From positions 186,001 through 250,000 of the forward strand of contig NZ_BSPQ01000013.1 in NCBI RefSeq assembly GCF_030161115.1: DNA of 64,000 bases. Reading direction: 5' to 3'. A program made the position numbers and the translations under genes. The stretch is from Psychromonas marina (lineage in GTDB: Bacteria; Pseudomonadota; Gammaproteobacteria; Enterobacterales; Psychromonadaceae). This document shows positions 25,257 to 33,295 of the stretch, piece after piece. Every line of letters begins with the position of its first letter. Position 1 is the first letter of the stretch. The notes under the pieces are model-generated. The model was not told where the DNA came from and searched no databases. It worked only from the letters and a program-made list of their open reading frames with translations.

Positions 25257-25341
25257 ACCTAACACGGCATTAAACAGGCAAAACGGTGGCATGTAATGTA
25301 TCGCCAACCGCTACGTAATCGCTCGTTTAAAAATGTTATAA
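25257..25341 (-). repeat. attC site of the GST cassette
   Basis: 85 bp. On the minus strand it runs from TTATAAC (8 nt after the GST stop) to GTTAGGT, a perfect GTTRRRY core. The two ends pair as TAACA/TGTTA and TAAAC/GTTTA with extra unpaired bases, and the centre forms CGGTTGGC/GCCACCG. This is the typical attC cruciform. The next gene starts 16 nt after the core. Confidence 0.78.
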
Positions 25342-25348
25342 CTTAAAT

Positions 25349-25954
25349 TTATTTATATGCACTATGCCATTGTTCCGCTTGCATAATAGCCTTTTTTAAT
25401 AAAGACCAATTTAAAAGGCTATCCTGATACTCACCTGCTTTACCTTGGAAATTAACACCGTAACTTTTAAGACGAAACGCTAAAATAGAATAGAAAGCAT
25501 CTACCGCACTTGCAGACTCAGACATAAATGGAATCTCTGCCTGTTCAAATATGGCTTCAATTCTGCCTAATTCAAGACTCATATTTTCACTTATATCAAC
25601 GTTGTTTGAAACTGCTTTTAACGTGAAAGGACATTGGCTACGAAGATTCATAAAACCCGAATGCATCTCAGCGCATAAGCTTCTCGCTAATGCGCGCTCT
25701 GTTATATTTTTAGGATACAACTTCCCATTAAAAGACTCATTTAAATATTCTGTGATCGCTAATGAATCATGTATAACGCACGTTTCATTGATTAACGCAG
25801 GTACCAAGCCCGTTGGTGAATATTTTAAAATTTCAGATTTATAATTCGCAGAATTTAAATCAATAACCAGCTCTGTGACATCAACATTTACCAGTTGTAA
25901 ACATATCCAGGCCCTTAAAGACCATGTTGAGTCTGTACCTACAATTAATTCCAT
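25349..25954 (-). CDS. Glutathione S-transferase family protein
   Basis: 201 residues. The thioredoxin-like N-terminal domain (1-80) has STWSLRAWICLQL, YSPTGLVPALI (cis-Pro) and the glutathione-site IHDSLAITEYLNE; the C-terminal helical domain follows. It resembles the maleylacetoacetate isomerase-like (zeta-like) GSTs. It would conjugate glutathione to electrophiles in the cytoplasm. It is bounded by attC sites on both sides, making it the clearest complete cassette (about 25263-25993). Confidence 0.8.
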   Translation of the reverse strand: MELIVGTDSTWSLRAWICLQLVNVDVTELVIDLNSANYKSEILKYSPTGLVPALINETCVIHDSLAITEYLNESFNGKLYPKNITERALARSLCAEMHSGFMNLRSQCPFTLKAVSNNVDISENMSLELGRIEAIFEQAEIPFMSESASAVDAFYSILAFRLKSYGVNFQGKAGEYQDSLLNWSLLKKAIMQAEQWHSAYK

Positions 25955-25986
25955 TTAAAGCCCCCTATATTAAGAAACTGATGAAC

Positions 25987-26085
25987 ACATAACGCCCATC
26001 GAATCGAAAATAAATAGCAGATTACATTGTGCTAAGAAGCACAAGTTAACCCACTGTTTTAATACATGCAAAGCGGTTGTTATAT
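25987..26085 (-). repeat. attC site of the DUF3592 cassette
   Basis: 99 bp. On the minus strand ATATAAC (containing the DUF3592 stop TAA) to GTTATGT. Ends pair as ATAAC-x-x-CC with GG-x-x-GTTAT; the centre holds a 7-bp stem TTGTGCT/AGCACAA. The cores deviate from GTTRRRY by one base (T for R). Confidence 0.65.
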
Positions 26086-26457
26086 CCTTGTTTGGCTATC
26101 ATTAGGATTATTAGGATCATACTTAACCCTTACTTCTTTACCATTCGGATATATCTTTAGCTTACGTCTAATATCCCTATCTGTTTCTAAATCATCAACC
26201 TTAAACCTTCCAATGTATTCAACCCCTTCTACTTCAAATCGGTACCTAAACGTAATTCGAAACTCATCTTCCCATTCTGTACGTTTCTTACCATTTTTGT
26301 CTGTGTAGGTATCGGAATCTTGATATTCTTCAATATCATAAGAAATAATGTTCCCTTTTGTTTCTGGCCATGAATTAACTTCTGCGGCTCTATCACACGC
26401 TTTTAAAAGCAGTACGACAGCAACCACTGCGAAGATGATATTTATTAATGTTTTCAT
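26080..26457 (-). CDS. DUF3592 membrane-anchored protein
   Basis: 125 residues: an N-terminal membrane segment (about 4-20), a SWPETKGNIISY strand, a charged loop, then FRYRFEVEGVEYIGRF and the DUF3592 end YPNGKEVRVKYDPNNPNDSQTRI. A single-pass membrane anchor with an extracytoplasmic beta domain is likely. Function unknown. The stop codon lies inside the attC, as usual in cassettes. Confidence 0.82.
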   Translation of the reverse strand: MKTLINIIFAVVAVVLLLKACDRAAEVNSWPETKGNIISYDIEEYQDSDTYTDKNGKKRTEWEDEFRITFRYRFEVEGVEYIGRFKVDDLETDRDIRRKLKIYPNGKEVRVKYDPNNPNDSQTRI

Positions 26458-26475
26458 GTTCTCTCCATGAACAAG

Positions 26476-26530
26476 TCATGCCCATTAAGCGGGCAAACAT
26501 ATTGCGATAATCACCAAGTGATCGTTATTG
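26476..26530 (-). repeat. Degenerate attC-like site after the YiaA/B gene
   Basis: About 55 bp. The minus strand starts TCAATAAC (including the YiaA/B stop) and ends CCCGCTTAATGGGCATGACTT; a GGGC-G-T-T core would be expected where GGGC-A-T-G stands. GCCC/GGGC and ATCAC/GTGAT stems are present. Shorter and less canonical than the other two. Confidence 0.4.
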
Positions 26531-27040
26531 AATTATTTCTGATGCGTCTAATGCTGCATCTATAGCTTGCGCAGATTTAGGGAATGCAGATGGATCCGTT
26601 TCACCTAATTCATTGGTTAAATCTCGAGTATTTTTTTGTACCGTTATCACTGCAAATAAAGCCAATACAAAAGAGATACCATAGAAGCCTTTTTCACTTA
26701 AAAGAATATCAGCATTAATTAAACCAATGACTAACAAAGCGATTCCCGATGCGAATGCCATCCAACACATACCGATAAAAATTTGTGTCACCGGCAGCCC
26801 CTCATCTTTGTCTCTAATTGTTTTTTGCAACGTAACAGCCGCGAACATAGCAAGTAGAAATACGGCGAAATAGAATCCTTTCTCATTTAATTGAAATGTC
26901 GAATTCCAAAGCCCGATTAAATAACTTGAAACACCTATCAGTAAAGCGCCCCATGTCGCTAACACATAAGCAGTTGATGGTTTATTTAAAGCTGTATTAT
27001 CTAATTTCAAAGTAATATCCTTATTATTGGTTAATGCCAT
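26525..27040 (-). CDS. YiaA/YiaB-family inner membrane protein
   Basis: 171 residues if started at MALTNNKDITLK (27040); a longer reading to 27106 is possible. Four membrane segments in two internally duplicated halves: each has a hydrophobic pair around GLxNxxxxLxEKGFYxxxFxLAxFAxxTxQK. This YiaA/B domain occurs in E. coli YiaA (two copies) and YiaB (one). Function unknown. It is the gene nearest to the integrase, so it is the first cassette and the likeliest to be expressed from an integron promoter. Confidence 0.82.
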   Translation of the reverse strand: MALTNNKDITLKLDNTALNKPSTAYVLATWGALLIGVSSYLIGLWNSTFQLNEKGFYFAVFLLAMFAAVTLQKTIRDKDEGLPVTQIFIGMCWMAFASGIALLVIGLINADILLSEKGFYGISFVLALFAVITVQKNTRDLTNELGETDPSAFPKSAQAIDAALDASEIIQ

Positions 27041-27438
27041 TCCTGACCGGGTTGCCTTAGAGACATATCTAACGGCAGTAATATATATGCTATTAATGAA
27101 GAGCATTGATACCTCTCTGATAAAACCACATATAGGTTAAGTTACTCACGCCCATATTAAGCGGACAAAAATTTAAAATGTTTCGCAAACTCCCCCCTAA
27201 GATACCTCTAGAAATTTTCTATTTAGCTTCAATATAACTAAAGCACGATGGCAGTATGCTGCAGAAACTATGTGATTGACCTTTATTTTACAATTTAGTA
27301 AAAACATTACAAGCCGTTATCAATATTAATCAACTCTATATCATCATGAAAATGTTTTTTATGATGTTATAAGTAGTCAAAAAAGAGAAAACAGCTAAAC
27401 TGTATGTAAAAACAGTTAAAATAAGAAGTGAGTTGCCT
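27041..27438. other. intI promoter and presumed attI region
   Basis: 398 bp between the divergent first cassette and intI. At 27146-27165 stands CACGCCCATATTAAGCGGAC, nearly the same as the attC end at 26477-26493, so it may be a recombination site. An exact attI core (GTTRRRY) on the cassette strand could not be fixed. The LexA box lies at 27400. Confidence 0.5.
27400..27415. promoter_or_regulatory. LexA (SOS) box in the intI promoter
   Basis: CTGT-ATGTAAAA-ACAG, a perfect CTGT-N8-ACAG, extended to AACTGT...ACAGTT; 23 bp before the ATG of intI. Known integron integrase genes are repressed by LexA at this position. Confidence 0.85.
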
Positions 27439-28401
27439 ATGGAATCCCCTTTCTTAAATGCGATTGCAGAGAATATGAGAATGCGCCGTTATGCTAAACG
27501 TACCATTGAGAGTTACCTGCATTGGATAAAGGCTTATATCTTTTTTAATCAAAAGAAACACCCGACCTTGTGTCATGATCCCGAGGTTGAACGCTTTCTC
27601 TCCTACTTGGCAAATCAGAAGAAGGTGGCGCCTAAAACACAGGCATTAGCGCTAAATGCCATTGTCTATTTGTATAAAGAGTTTTTAGATAATCCTCTTA
27701 CACTTGATCTTAGATACAATCGCACAACCACACAGCCTAAATTACCCGTTGTATTAACCCCGGAGGAAACTGCCCTGCTACTTAAAAATGTGCCAGCATC
27801 CCTAGCACTGCCGATTCACCTACTTTATGGCAGTGGTTTACGTTTGATGGAGTCGGTGCGACTGCGTATTCAAGATATCGACTTTGATTATCTTTCAGTG
27901 CAAATATGGCATGGTAAAGGCGGGAAACATCGTCGTGTGACATTAGCAAAGGAGTTGGTTGCACCATTAAAAAAACAGATTGCTGCTGCGAAATTATTAT
28001 TTGATCAAGATATACAAAACAACAAATATGCGGGGGTATATATGCCCTATGCACTCGCAGGTAAATACCCACATGCTCCAAAAGAGTTTAATTGGCACTA
28101 TCTGTTCCCCTCTAATCGCTTATCTGTCGACCCGACGCTAAAATTATTTCGTCGCCACCATATCCATGAATCAAATTTACAAAAAGCGGTGCGTACAACA
28201 GCGCAACAAGTTGAGATAGAAAAGAAAGTAACTTGTCATACTTTGCGCCACTCTTTTGCTACCCACCTGTTGCAGCGCGGGGCTGATATTCGCACGGTTC
28301 AGGAACAATTAGGCCATTCAGATCTGCGTACAACGCAGATATATACACATGTTTTGCAAGCGGGTGCAAATGGGGTACGTAGTCCGCTTTCTGACCTATA
28401 A
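27439..28401 (+). CDS. intI: Integron integrase IntI
   Basis: 320 residues from the ATG at 27439 (AAGTGAG upstream). A tyrosine recombinase with the full catalytic set: R135 in YGSGLRLMESVRLR, H267 and R270 in CHTLRHSFATHL, H293 in QLGHSDLRTTQ, Y302 in TQIYTHVL. Between patches II and III it has the integron-specific insertion (about 190-220: KYAGVYMPYALAGKYPHAPKEFNWHYLFP, positions overlapping the I2 helix), which separates IntI from XerC/XerD. It should bind bottom-strand attC hairpins and join cassettes at attI. It looks fully intact; its stop is 41 bp from the convergent thiQ. Confidence 0.95.
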   Translation: MESPFLNAIAENMRMRRYAKRTIESYLHWIKAYIFFNQKKHPTLCHDPEVERFLSYLANQKKVAPKTQALALNAIVYLYKEFLDNPLTLDLRYNRTTTQPKLPVVLTPEETALLLKNVPASLALPIHLLYGSGLRLMESVRLRIQDIDFDYLSVQIWHGKGGKHRRVTLAKELVAPLKKQIAAAKLLFDQDIQNNKYAGVYMPYALAGKYPHAPKEFNWHYLFPSNRLSVDPTLKLFRRHHIHESNLQKAVRTTAQQVEIEKKVTCHTLRHSFATHLLQRGADIRTVQEQLGHSDLRTTQIYTHVLQAGANGVRSPLSDL

Positions 28402-28442
28402 AATCAGCGTGTTTAAACAAAAAATAGGCAGCAATAATTTAG

Positions 28443-29153
28443 CTATTTATTTACTTCTGCACTCATAAACTGAGCAAGGTGCTGATTCGGATGAGAACGC
28501 GTTAACTGCTCAATACGTTCAACCGCAGATGCATTACCTTGATCGATAAAAACAAAATGAGAAGCTACGGCTAATGCGTCACTAATATGATGTGTCACCA
28601 TTAACACGGTTACATTTTGTTGTTTCGCGAGTGCACTAACACGCTCTAGCATCGCGACACGTAATACAGGATCAAGTGCAGAAAAGGGTTCGTCGAGCAA
28701 TAATATAGGCTTCTTTTGCACAAAACATCGCGCCAAAGCAACACGTTGTTGTTGCCCACCTGAGAGTTGATCCGGTAAACGGTCTAATAACTTATCCACC
28801 TCAACATGCTCACTCATTGTTTGGATAAGCTGTTTTTGCTGAGCATCTAGTTTTAGCCCAGGGTGTAGACCAAGTCCGATATTTTGGTAAGCGGTGAGAT
28901 GAGTAAACAAATTATTATCTTGAAATAAAATCGAGATAGGCCGCTGATGCGGTGCTGCGCTTAAGACTGAGTTGCCATTGATGGCGATATCGCCCTGCAT
29001 CGGTGCAATAAAACCCGCTAGCAGGTTCAATAGCGTACTTTTGCCTGCACCACTGGGCCCTAGAATAGCCACTAAACTCCCCTGCTCAACCTGCAGATCA
29101 AATTCAAAATTTTGTTGTTGATAATGATACTTAACCTGAGAAAAATTAATCAT
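28443..29153 (-). CDS. thiQ: Thiamine ABC transporter ATPase ThiQ
   Basis: 236 residues. Walker A GPSGAGKSTLLNL near 33-45, signature LSGGQQQRVALARC near 130, Walker B ILLLDEPFSALDP, H-loop VTHHIS. It powers the ThiBPQ importer for thiamine and its phosphates. It overlaps thiP by 8 nt, so it is the last gene of the operon. An AAATAG/CTATTT hairpin with a T run may end the transcript between it and intI. Confidence 0.92.
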   Translation of the reverse strand: MINFSQVKYHYQQQNFEFDLQVEQGSLVAILGPSGAGKSTLLNLLAGFIAPMQGDIAINGNSVLSAAPHQRPISILFQDNNLFTHLTAYQNIGLGLHPGLKLDAQQKQLIQTMSEHVEVDKLLDRLPDQLSGGQQQRVALARCFVQKKPILLLDEPFSALDPVLRVAMLERVSALAKQQNVTVLMVTHHISDALAVASHFVFIDQGNASAVERIEQLTRSHPNQHLAQFMSAEVNK

Positions 29154-30771
29154 GTTCGGCTCTATCTAGTGATGTTGTTGTCTCTTTAAAGACCTGTTCG
29201 ATAATAATAAAAACCCCTACGCTTAACAGCAATAATACCAATGCAACTACTGCAGCTGATTGCATTTGATAACTGCCTAATAACTGAAATAGATAAAGAG
29301 GTAATGTATTAAAGGTGTGGCTACCAAATAACGCAATGGCGCTTAAATCGCCAATTGAAAGCACAAAGCTTAAGCACAAAGCTTGTAATATCGGACGCTT
29401 TAATGCCTTCCACTCAATCCAATAGAAACGATTAAACCCAGAGATACCTAGACTGGTACATAAACGCTCATATTTCTGAGCATTCTGTAACATCGGGACC
29501 GTCAAGCTTTTCAGCACAAAAGGTAATGCCATTAATGCATTCACCGCCACCACTATATAAAATGCTAATTCCGATAAATGACCAATATCGCGCAACAGTA
29601 AGAATAACCCGGTACTGATCACCAAACCGGGCGTCACTAATATAACCGTCGCTAACATCTCTATTTTATCGGCGCGATGATTAAGCCCGACTAAACGCCA
29701 TTGACGACTGGCAAGTAGAATAAAAAAGGCGCAAATGACCGCCGATATAGCGGCACAAGTGGCGATCAACAATGAATTTTTGAGCGCAAGCCAAAAGGTA
29801 GGCGCCGTTAATACACTTAACAGTTGTTGGTTGAGGCCTGACAAGACCACCATCAATAACGGTGGAATAACCAATATAGTTACCACTATGATCCAGAAAA
29901 AATCCCAACATTTTGAGTACCATGAATCATGGTGATAAGTATTGATAGATGCGTTATAACTGCTTTTTAACTGTGTAGGGCTAGATATCTTTTGGATAAA
30001 AAACGCTAATGTTGCACATAAGCAGATTTGCCATAGCGCTAATAACGCACCTGTTTGCAGATCAAAATCAAACTTGATCGCTTGATAGATAGCCAGTTCG
30101 ATGGTAGTTGATTTAGGACCGCCACCGAGTGCCATCACGGTTGCAAAACTGGTAAAACAGAGCATGAAAATTAGCCCTGCAATGTGCGGCAATTGGCCAG
30201 CAATATAGGGCCACTCAACATAACGAAACTTATACCAGTGCTTCATGCCCAATTGAGAGGCAAGTTGATGCTGTTTCTCTGGAATAGCACTTAATGCTTG
30301 TAAAAACAGACGACAGGCAAAGGGGAGGTTAAAAAAAACGTGCGCTAATAAAATACCGTTCAAGCCAAAAATTGAAAAAGGCAGTTTGCTATCAAAATAG
30401 CTAAACAGTGAAGCAAATAACCCGCTGTTACCATAAATCGCTAATAGGCCAAACACTGCGACTAATACGGGTAACACTAGCGTAGTGGTAAACAGCTTGA
30501 GCAGCAGTGCTTTACCCCAAAACTGACGTCGAAACAGTGCGTGGCTAATGGGTATTGCAAACACAACGCTGAGCAGTGTTGAAAGTAACGCTTGGTAGAA
30601 ACTAAATTGGGTGATGTGACGATAATAGGGGTCAGCCCATATCTGGGTTAAATCTACATGCGGTGAATAGAGAAGTAATGCACTCATCGCCATCAATACA
30701 AATATAAAAATACTGCCCGAGAGTAAAATCCCGGGAAGTTGTACGCTTTTAATCTTTAATGACACGTTCAC
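29146..30771 (-). CDS. thiP: Thiamine ABC transporter permease ThiP
   Basis: 541 residues, about 12 membrane helices in two homologous halves, each with an EAA-like loop (ASQLGMKHWYKFRYVEWPYI near 170-190 and CTSLGISGFNRFYWIEWKAL near 430). The fused-permease arrangement is that of the iron(III)/thiamine/sulfate-type importers. The gene starts 2 nt after thiB and overlaps thiQ, so the three subunits are cotranslated. Confidence 0.92.
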   Translation of the reverse strand: MNVSLKIKSVQLPGILLSGSIFIFVLMAMSALLLYSPHVDLTQIWADPYYRHITQFSFYQALLSTLLSVVFAIPISHALFRRQFWGKALLLKLFTTTLVLPVLVAVFGLLAIYGNSGLFASLFSYFDSKLPFSIFGLNGILLAHVFFNLPFACRLFLQALSAIPEKQHQLASQLGMKHWYKFRYVEWPYIAGQLPHIAGLIFMLCFTSFATVMALGGGPKSTTIELAIYQAIKFDFDLQTGALLALWQICLCATLAFFIQKISSPTQLKSSYNASINTYHHDSWYSKCWDFFWIIVVTILVIPPLLMVVLSGLNQQLLSVLTAPTFWLALKNSLLIATCAAISAVICAFFILLASRQWRLVGLNHRADKIEMLATVILVTPGLVISTGLFLLLRDIGHLSELAFYIVVAVNALMALPFVLKSLTVPMLQNAQKYERLCTSLGISGFNRFYWIEWKALKRPILQALCLSFVLSIGDLSAIALFGSHTFNTLPLYLFQLLGSYQMQSAAVVALVLLLLSVGVFIIIEQVFKETTTSLDRAEHD

Positions 30772-30773
30772 TA

Positions 30774-31796
30774 TTACTCAGTCAGTGCGATCAACCACTC
30801 TTTAGTCCATGCAGAGCGTTTTTGCGCAACAATCTCACTTGAAAATGACAGTGATTTCACCGGTACCGTCAACTCAGAGAACTGTGCAGGTAAAGCAATA
30901 TCGGTGACAGGATACATCCAATTACCTGTCGCGATTTCCGATTGGAAACCTTCTGATAACATAAAGTTCATAAAGGTTGTTGCTAAGGCTTTATTTTTGC
31001 TACCTTTTACGATCGCAGCAACTTCCGTTTGTGTGTAATGCCCTTCACTAAAATTAGCGGCAACATACTGTTTTTTGCCTTCAGCGATGATGTGATAAGC
31101 GGGTGAAGTGGTGTATGAAAGTACCATATCCGCTTCGCCCTCTAAAAACATGTTATACGCTTCAGACCAACCTTTAGTCACCGTCACGGTTTTTTTAGCC
31201 AATTTCTGCCAAGCACCATTAACTTCATCACCATAAACCGACTTCATCCATAACATCAAACCAAGGCCTGGTGTTGAAGTACGCGGATCTTGATAAATGA
31301 TGTTGATATCATCACGCTGCTCCACCAGTTCTTTTAAGCTAGTTGGCGGATTTTTTAATTTTTCGCTGTTATAGATAAACGAGAAGTAGCCGTAATCAAA
31401 TGGCACAAAGGTATCATCACTCCATTTTTCCTGTGATTTAAGACTAAGTGGGCTTAAATCAATATTATGTTTACTTAATAGGCCAGTATTTTTAGCGGTA
31501 GTGATCAAGCTATCATCGAGCCCTAAAATAACATCTGCTTGGCTATTTTTACCCTCTAAGCGCAAACGATTAAGTACCGATACACCATCATCTAAGGCAA
31601 CAAACTCAAGATCACAATTGCACACTTTCTCAAAATTAGCTTCTATTTTAGGACCAGGTCCCCACTCAGAAGCAAACGAACCATAAGTATAAACAGTGAG
31701 TTTTTCTTTCACTGGCGACGTCGCCATGACAGGAGTAGCAAATAGAGTTGCTAAGCTAATTAGTACGGTTAGTTTATTTTTCACTATGTAGTCCAT
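30774..31796 (-). CDS. thiB: Thiamine-binding periplasmic protein ThiB (TbpA)
   Basis: 340 residues. A signal peptide ends at VMA-TSPVK; the mature part opens LTVYTYGSFASEWGPGPKIEANFEKVCNCDLEF and has two binding-protein lobes with GWSEAYNMFLEGEADMVLSYTTSPAYH, the thiamine-site strands of TbpA. A GTG at 31784 (MKNKLTVLIS) gives the more usual signal peptide. No TPP riboswitch was found upstream; the bioD stop is 36 bp away, so thiBPQ may be read from the bio operon. Confidence 0.9.
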   Translation of the reverse strand: MDYIVKNKLTVLISLATLFATPVMATSPVKEKLTVYTYGSFASEWGPGPKIEANFEKVCNCDLEFVALDDGVSVLNRLRLEGKNSQADVILGLDDSLITTAKNTGLLSKHNIDLSPLSLKSQEKWSDDTFVPFDYGYFSFIYNSEKLKNPPTSLKELVEQRDDINIIYQDPRTSTPGLGLMLWMKSVYGDEVNGAWQKLAKKTVTVTKGWSEAYNMFLEGEADMVLSYTTSPAYHIIAEGKKQYVAANFSEGHYTQTEVAAIVKGSKNKALATTFMNFMLSEGFQSEIATGNWMYPVTDIALPAQFSELTVPVKSLSFSSEIVAQKRSAWTKEWLIALTE

Positions 31797-31832
31797 TTTG
31801 TAGTTGTGTACGTTATTGTTATTAAAGCGTGT

Positions 31833-32516
31833 TTACTGGTCATTAAATTGAAAATCGACGTATTGTGCTAGATTACAACGCGAAGGGCAATCTAACCTTG
31901 GAATTTCTGCAATTAAAGGCGCTGCGAATTTTTGCGTTAACCATTGTAAATTTTGTTGATAGAACGGCATCTCTGTTGATAATTGATTGGCTATCCACCC
32001 TACCACTTTGACGCCCTCATTAATCAGTGTTTGGTAAGTCAGCATGGCATGATTCAAACAACCGAGCTTCATGCCTACTACTAATATGACGGGTAGCTTT
32101 TGCTCGACAACCCATTCAGAAAGCAGCTGTTCATTATTTATCGGTAGGTGCCATCCACCAGCGCCTTCAACAATCAACAAATCACTTTGCTGCTGCTGTA
32201 ATTGCTGTAACCCTGCAGTGACCTGTTCAAGATTAATCGGCTGATTTTCTAATTCTGCGGCAATATGTGGTGCAATCGGCTGTTTAAATGCAATTGGATT
32301 GATCAGATCATAATCAACCGCCAAGGTGCTATTGTGTTGTAAAATGAGCGCATCTTCATTGCGTAAACCATCCGGCGTTGATTCACAGCCTGCCGCGATC
32401 GGTTTATAAGCTAATGTCGTTAATCCCTGCTGTTTAGCAGCTAGTAACAGTGCCGCACAACAAACGGTTTTTCCGACATCGGTATCGGTACCAGTGATAA
32501 AATAGGTTTGATTCAT
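31833..32516 (-). CDS. bioD: Dethiobiotin synthetase
   Basis: 227 residues. P-loop FITGTDTDVGKTVCCAALL near the N-terminus, then a VEGAGGWHLPI motif near 115 for nucleotide and substrate contact. It closes the ureido ring of dethiobiotin from diaminopelargonate, CO2 and ATP. Its start overlaps the bioC stop by 4 nt (ATGA). Confidence 0.93.
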   Translation of the reverse strand: MNQTYFITGTDTDVGKTVCCAALLLAAKQQGLTTLAYKPIAAGCESTPDGLRNEDALILQHNSTLAVDYDLINPIAFKQPIAPHIAAELENQPINLEQVTAGLQQLQQQQSDLLIVEGAGGWHLPINNEQLLSEWVVEQKLPVILVVGMKLGCLNHAMLTYQTLINEGVKVVGWIANQLSTEMPFYQQNLQWLTQKFAAPLIAEIPRLDCPSRCNLAQYVDFQFNDQ

Positions 32517-33295
32517 TTAGTGATCTCGATATAACAAACTTGATAGGTGAGATTTAATAATCCCTGTTCATTTTTAAAAGGCAGATACCCCATCTCTAGT
32601 TGCTTAACTAATCTTTTACCCGTTAGCTTAGTCGCTTGATGATCATGAACATGGTTCGCACCAATCCCTTTTAACGCCCGCATCACCTCAAGCACATTTT
32701 TATAAGCAAGCGTACGCGTTTCTTTTTTTAACTGCGTCTTAGAAAAGCCACTCTGTTTTAGGCAGTTCTCAATATCGGTTAGTGATAAAAATCGGTTGGT
32801 ATGAGGGTTATCATCGACACTTTTCCACGCTTGTGTGAGTTCATCTAATGTGCCAATAAGTAACGTTGAAAGATAAGCTTTAGCACCCACTTTTAAACTG
32901 TTTTTTATCTGTTTTAAACACTCACAAAAATCATCGCTCCACTGAATTACCAAGTTGGAATAGATAAGATCGACGCTATTTTCATCAAAAGGCAGTTGGT
33001 CTATGTCTCCCTGTTGAAAATGTACATTTTTTAGTTCGCGTTGCCTTGTCTGATTAAGCATCGCAGGAGACAGATCAAAACAGGTTAGTTCGCTGTGCGG
33101 GAATTGCACATCCAATTTTTCACTGAAATAACCCGTTCCACAGCCTAAGTCGACTACTGTATTCGCTGATGATGCGTTAACTTGAGATAACAGTTGTTCA
33201 CCAATATCGCGCTGTAGTTGAGCGAATTGATCATAATGGCTCGCGGCTTTTGAGAAGGAGTCCGCCACGGCTTGTTTATCGATAGTTTGTGCCAT
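32513..33295 (-). CDS. bioC: Malonyl-ACP O-methyltransferase
   Basis: 260 residues. SAM-binding motif TVVDLGCGTGYFSEKL near 44-60, then CFDLSPAML and the YSNLVIQWSDD motif typical of BioC. It methylates malonyl-ACP so that fatty-acid synthase can build pimeloyl-ACP. It overlaps bioF by one base (TAATG) and bioD by four. No bioH or other esterase gene is visible in the window, so demethylation of pimeloyl-ACP ester must be encoded elsewhere. Confidence 0.93.
   Translation of the reverse strand: MAQTIDKQAVADSFSKAASHYDQFAQLQRDIGEQLLSQVNASSANTVVDLGCGTGYFSEKLDVQFPHSELTCFDLSPAMLNQTRQRELKNVHFQQGDIDQLPFDENSVDLIYSNLVIQWSDDFCECLKQIKNSLKVGAKAYLSTLLIGTLDELTQAWKSVDDNPHTNRFLSLTDIENCLKQSGFSKTQLKKETRTLAYKNVLEVMRALKGIGANHVHDHQATKLTGKRLVKQLEMGYLPFKNEQGLLNLTYQVCYIEITK

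Larger units (their letters stand above)
18222..28401 (-). mobile_element. Chromosomal integron: integrase gene plus cassette-like gene array
   Basis: An intact IntI with a LexA box (27400-28401, plus strand) lies at the right end. Leftwards from it stand small, unrelated, single genes, nearly all on the minus strand, that is, reading away from intI as integron cassettes do. At least three genes (SMR, DUF3592, GST) have palindromic attC-like sequences containing or abutting their stop codons, ending in GTTAGAC, GTTATGT or GTTAGGT. Boundaries are inferred. The part from 24.6 to 27.4 kb is the most secure; from 18.3 to 24.6 kb convincing attC sites are scarce and genes such as the plus-strand VWA lipoprotein do not fit, so decayed cassettes or ordinary inserted genes are possible there. 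Confidence 0.65.

Noticed and set aside
25085-25273. Plus-strand 62-residue frame across the FMN reductase pseudogene
   Set aside because: It is antisense to a recognisable flavodoxin fold and spans the attC junction; no ribosome site and no family.
31797-31832. TPP riboswitch before thiB
   Set aside because: Only 36 bp separate bioD from thiB, and no thi-box elements (CTGAGA, ACCTGA) are present.
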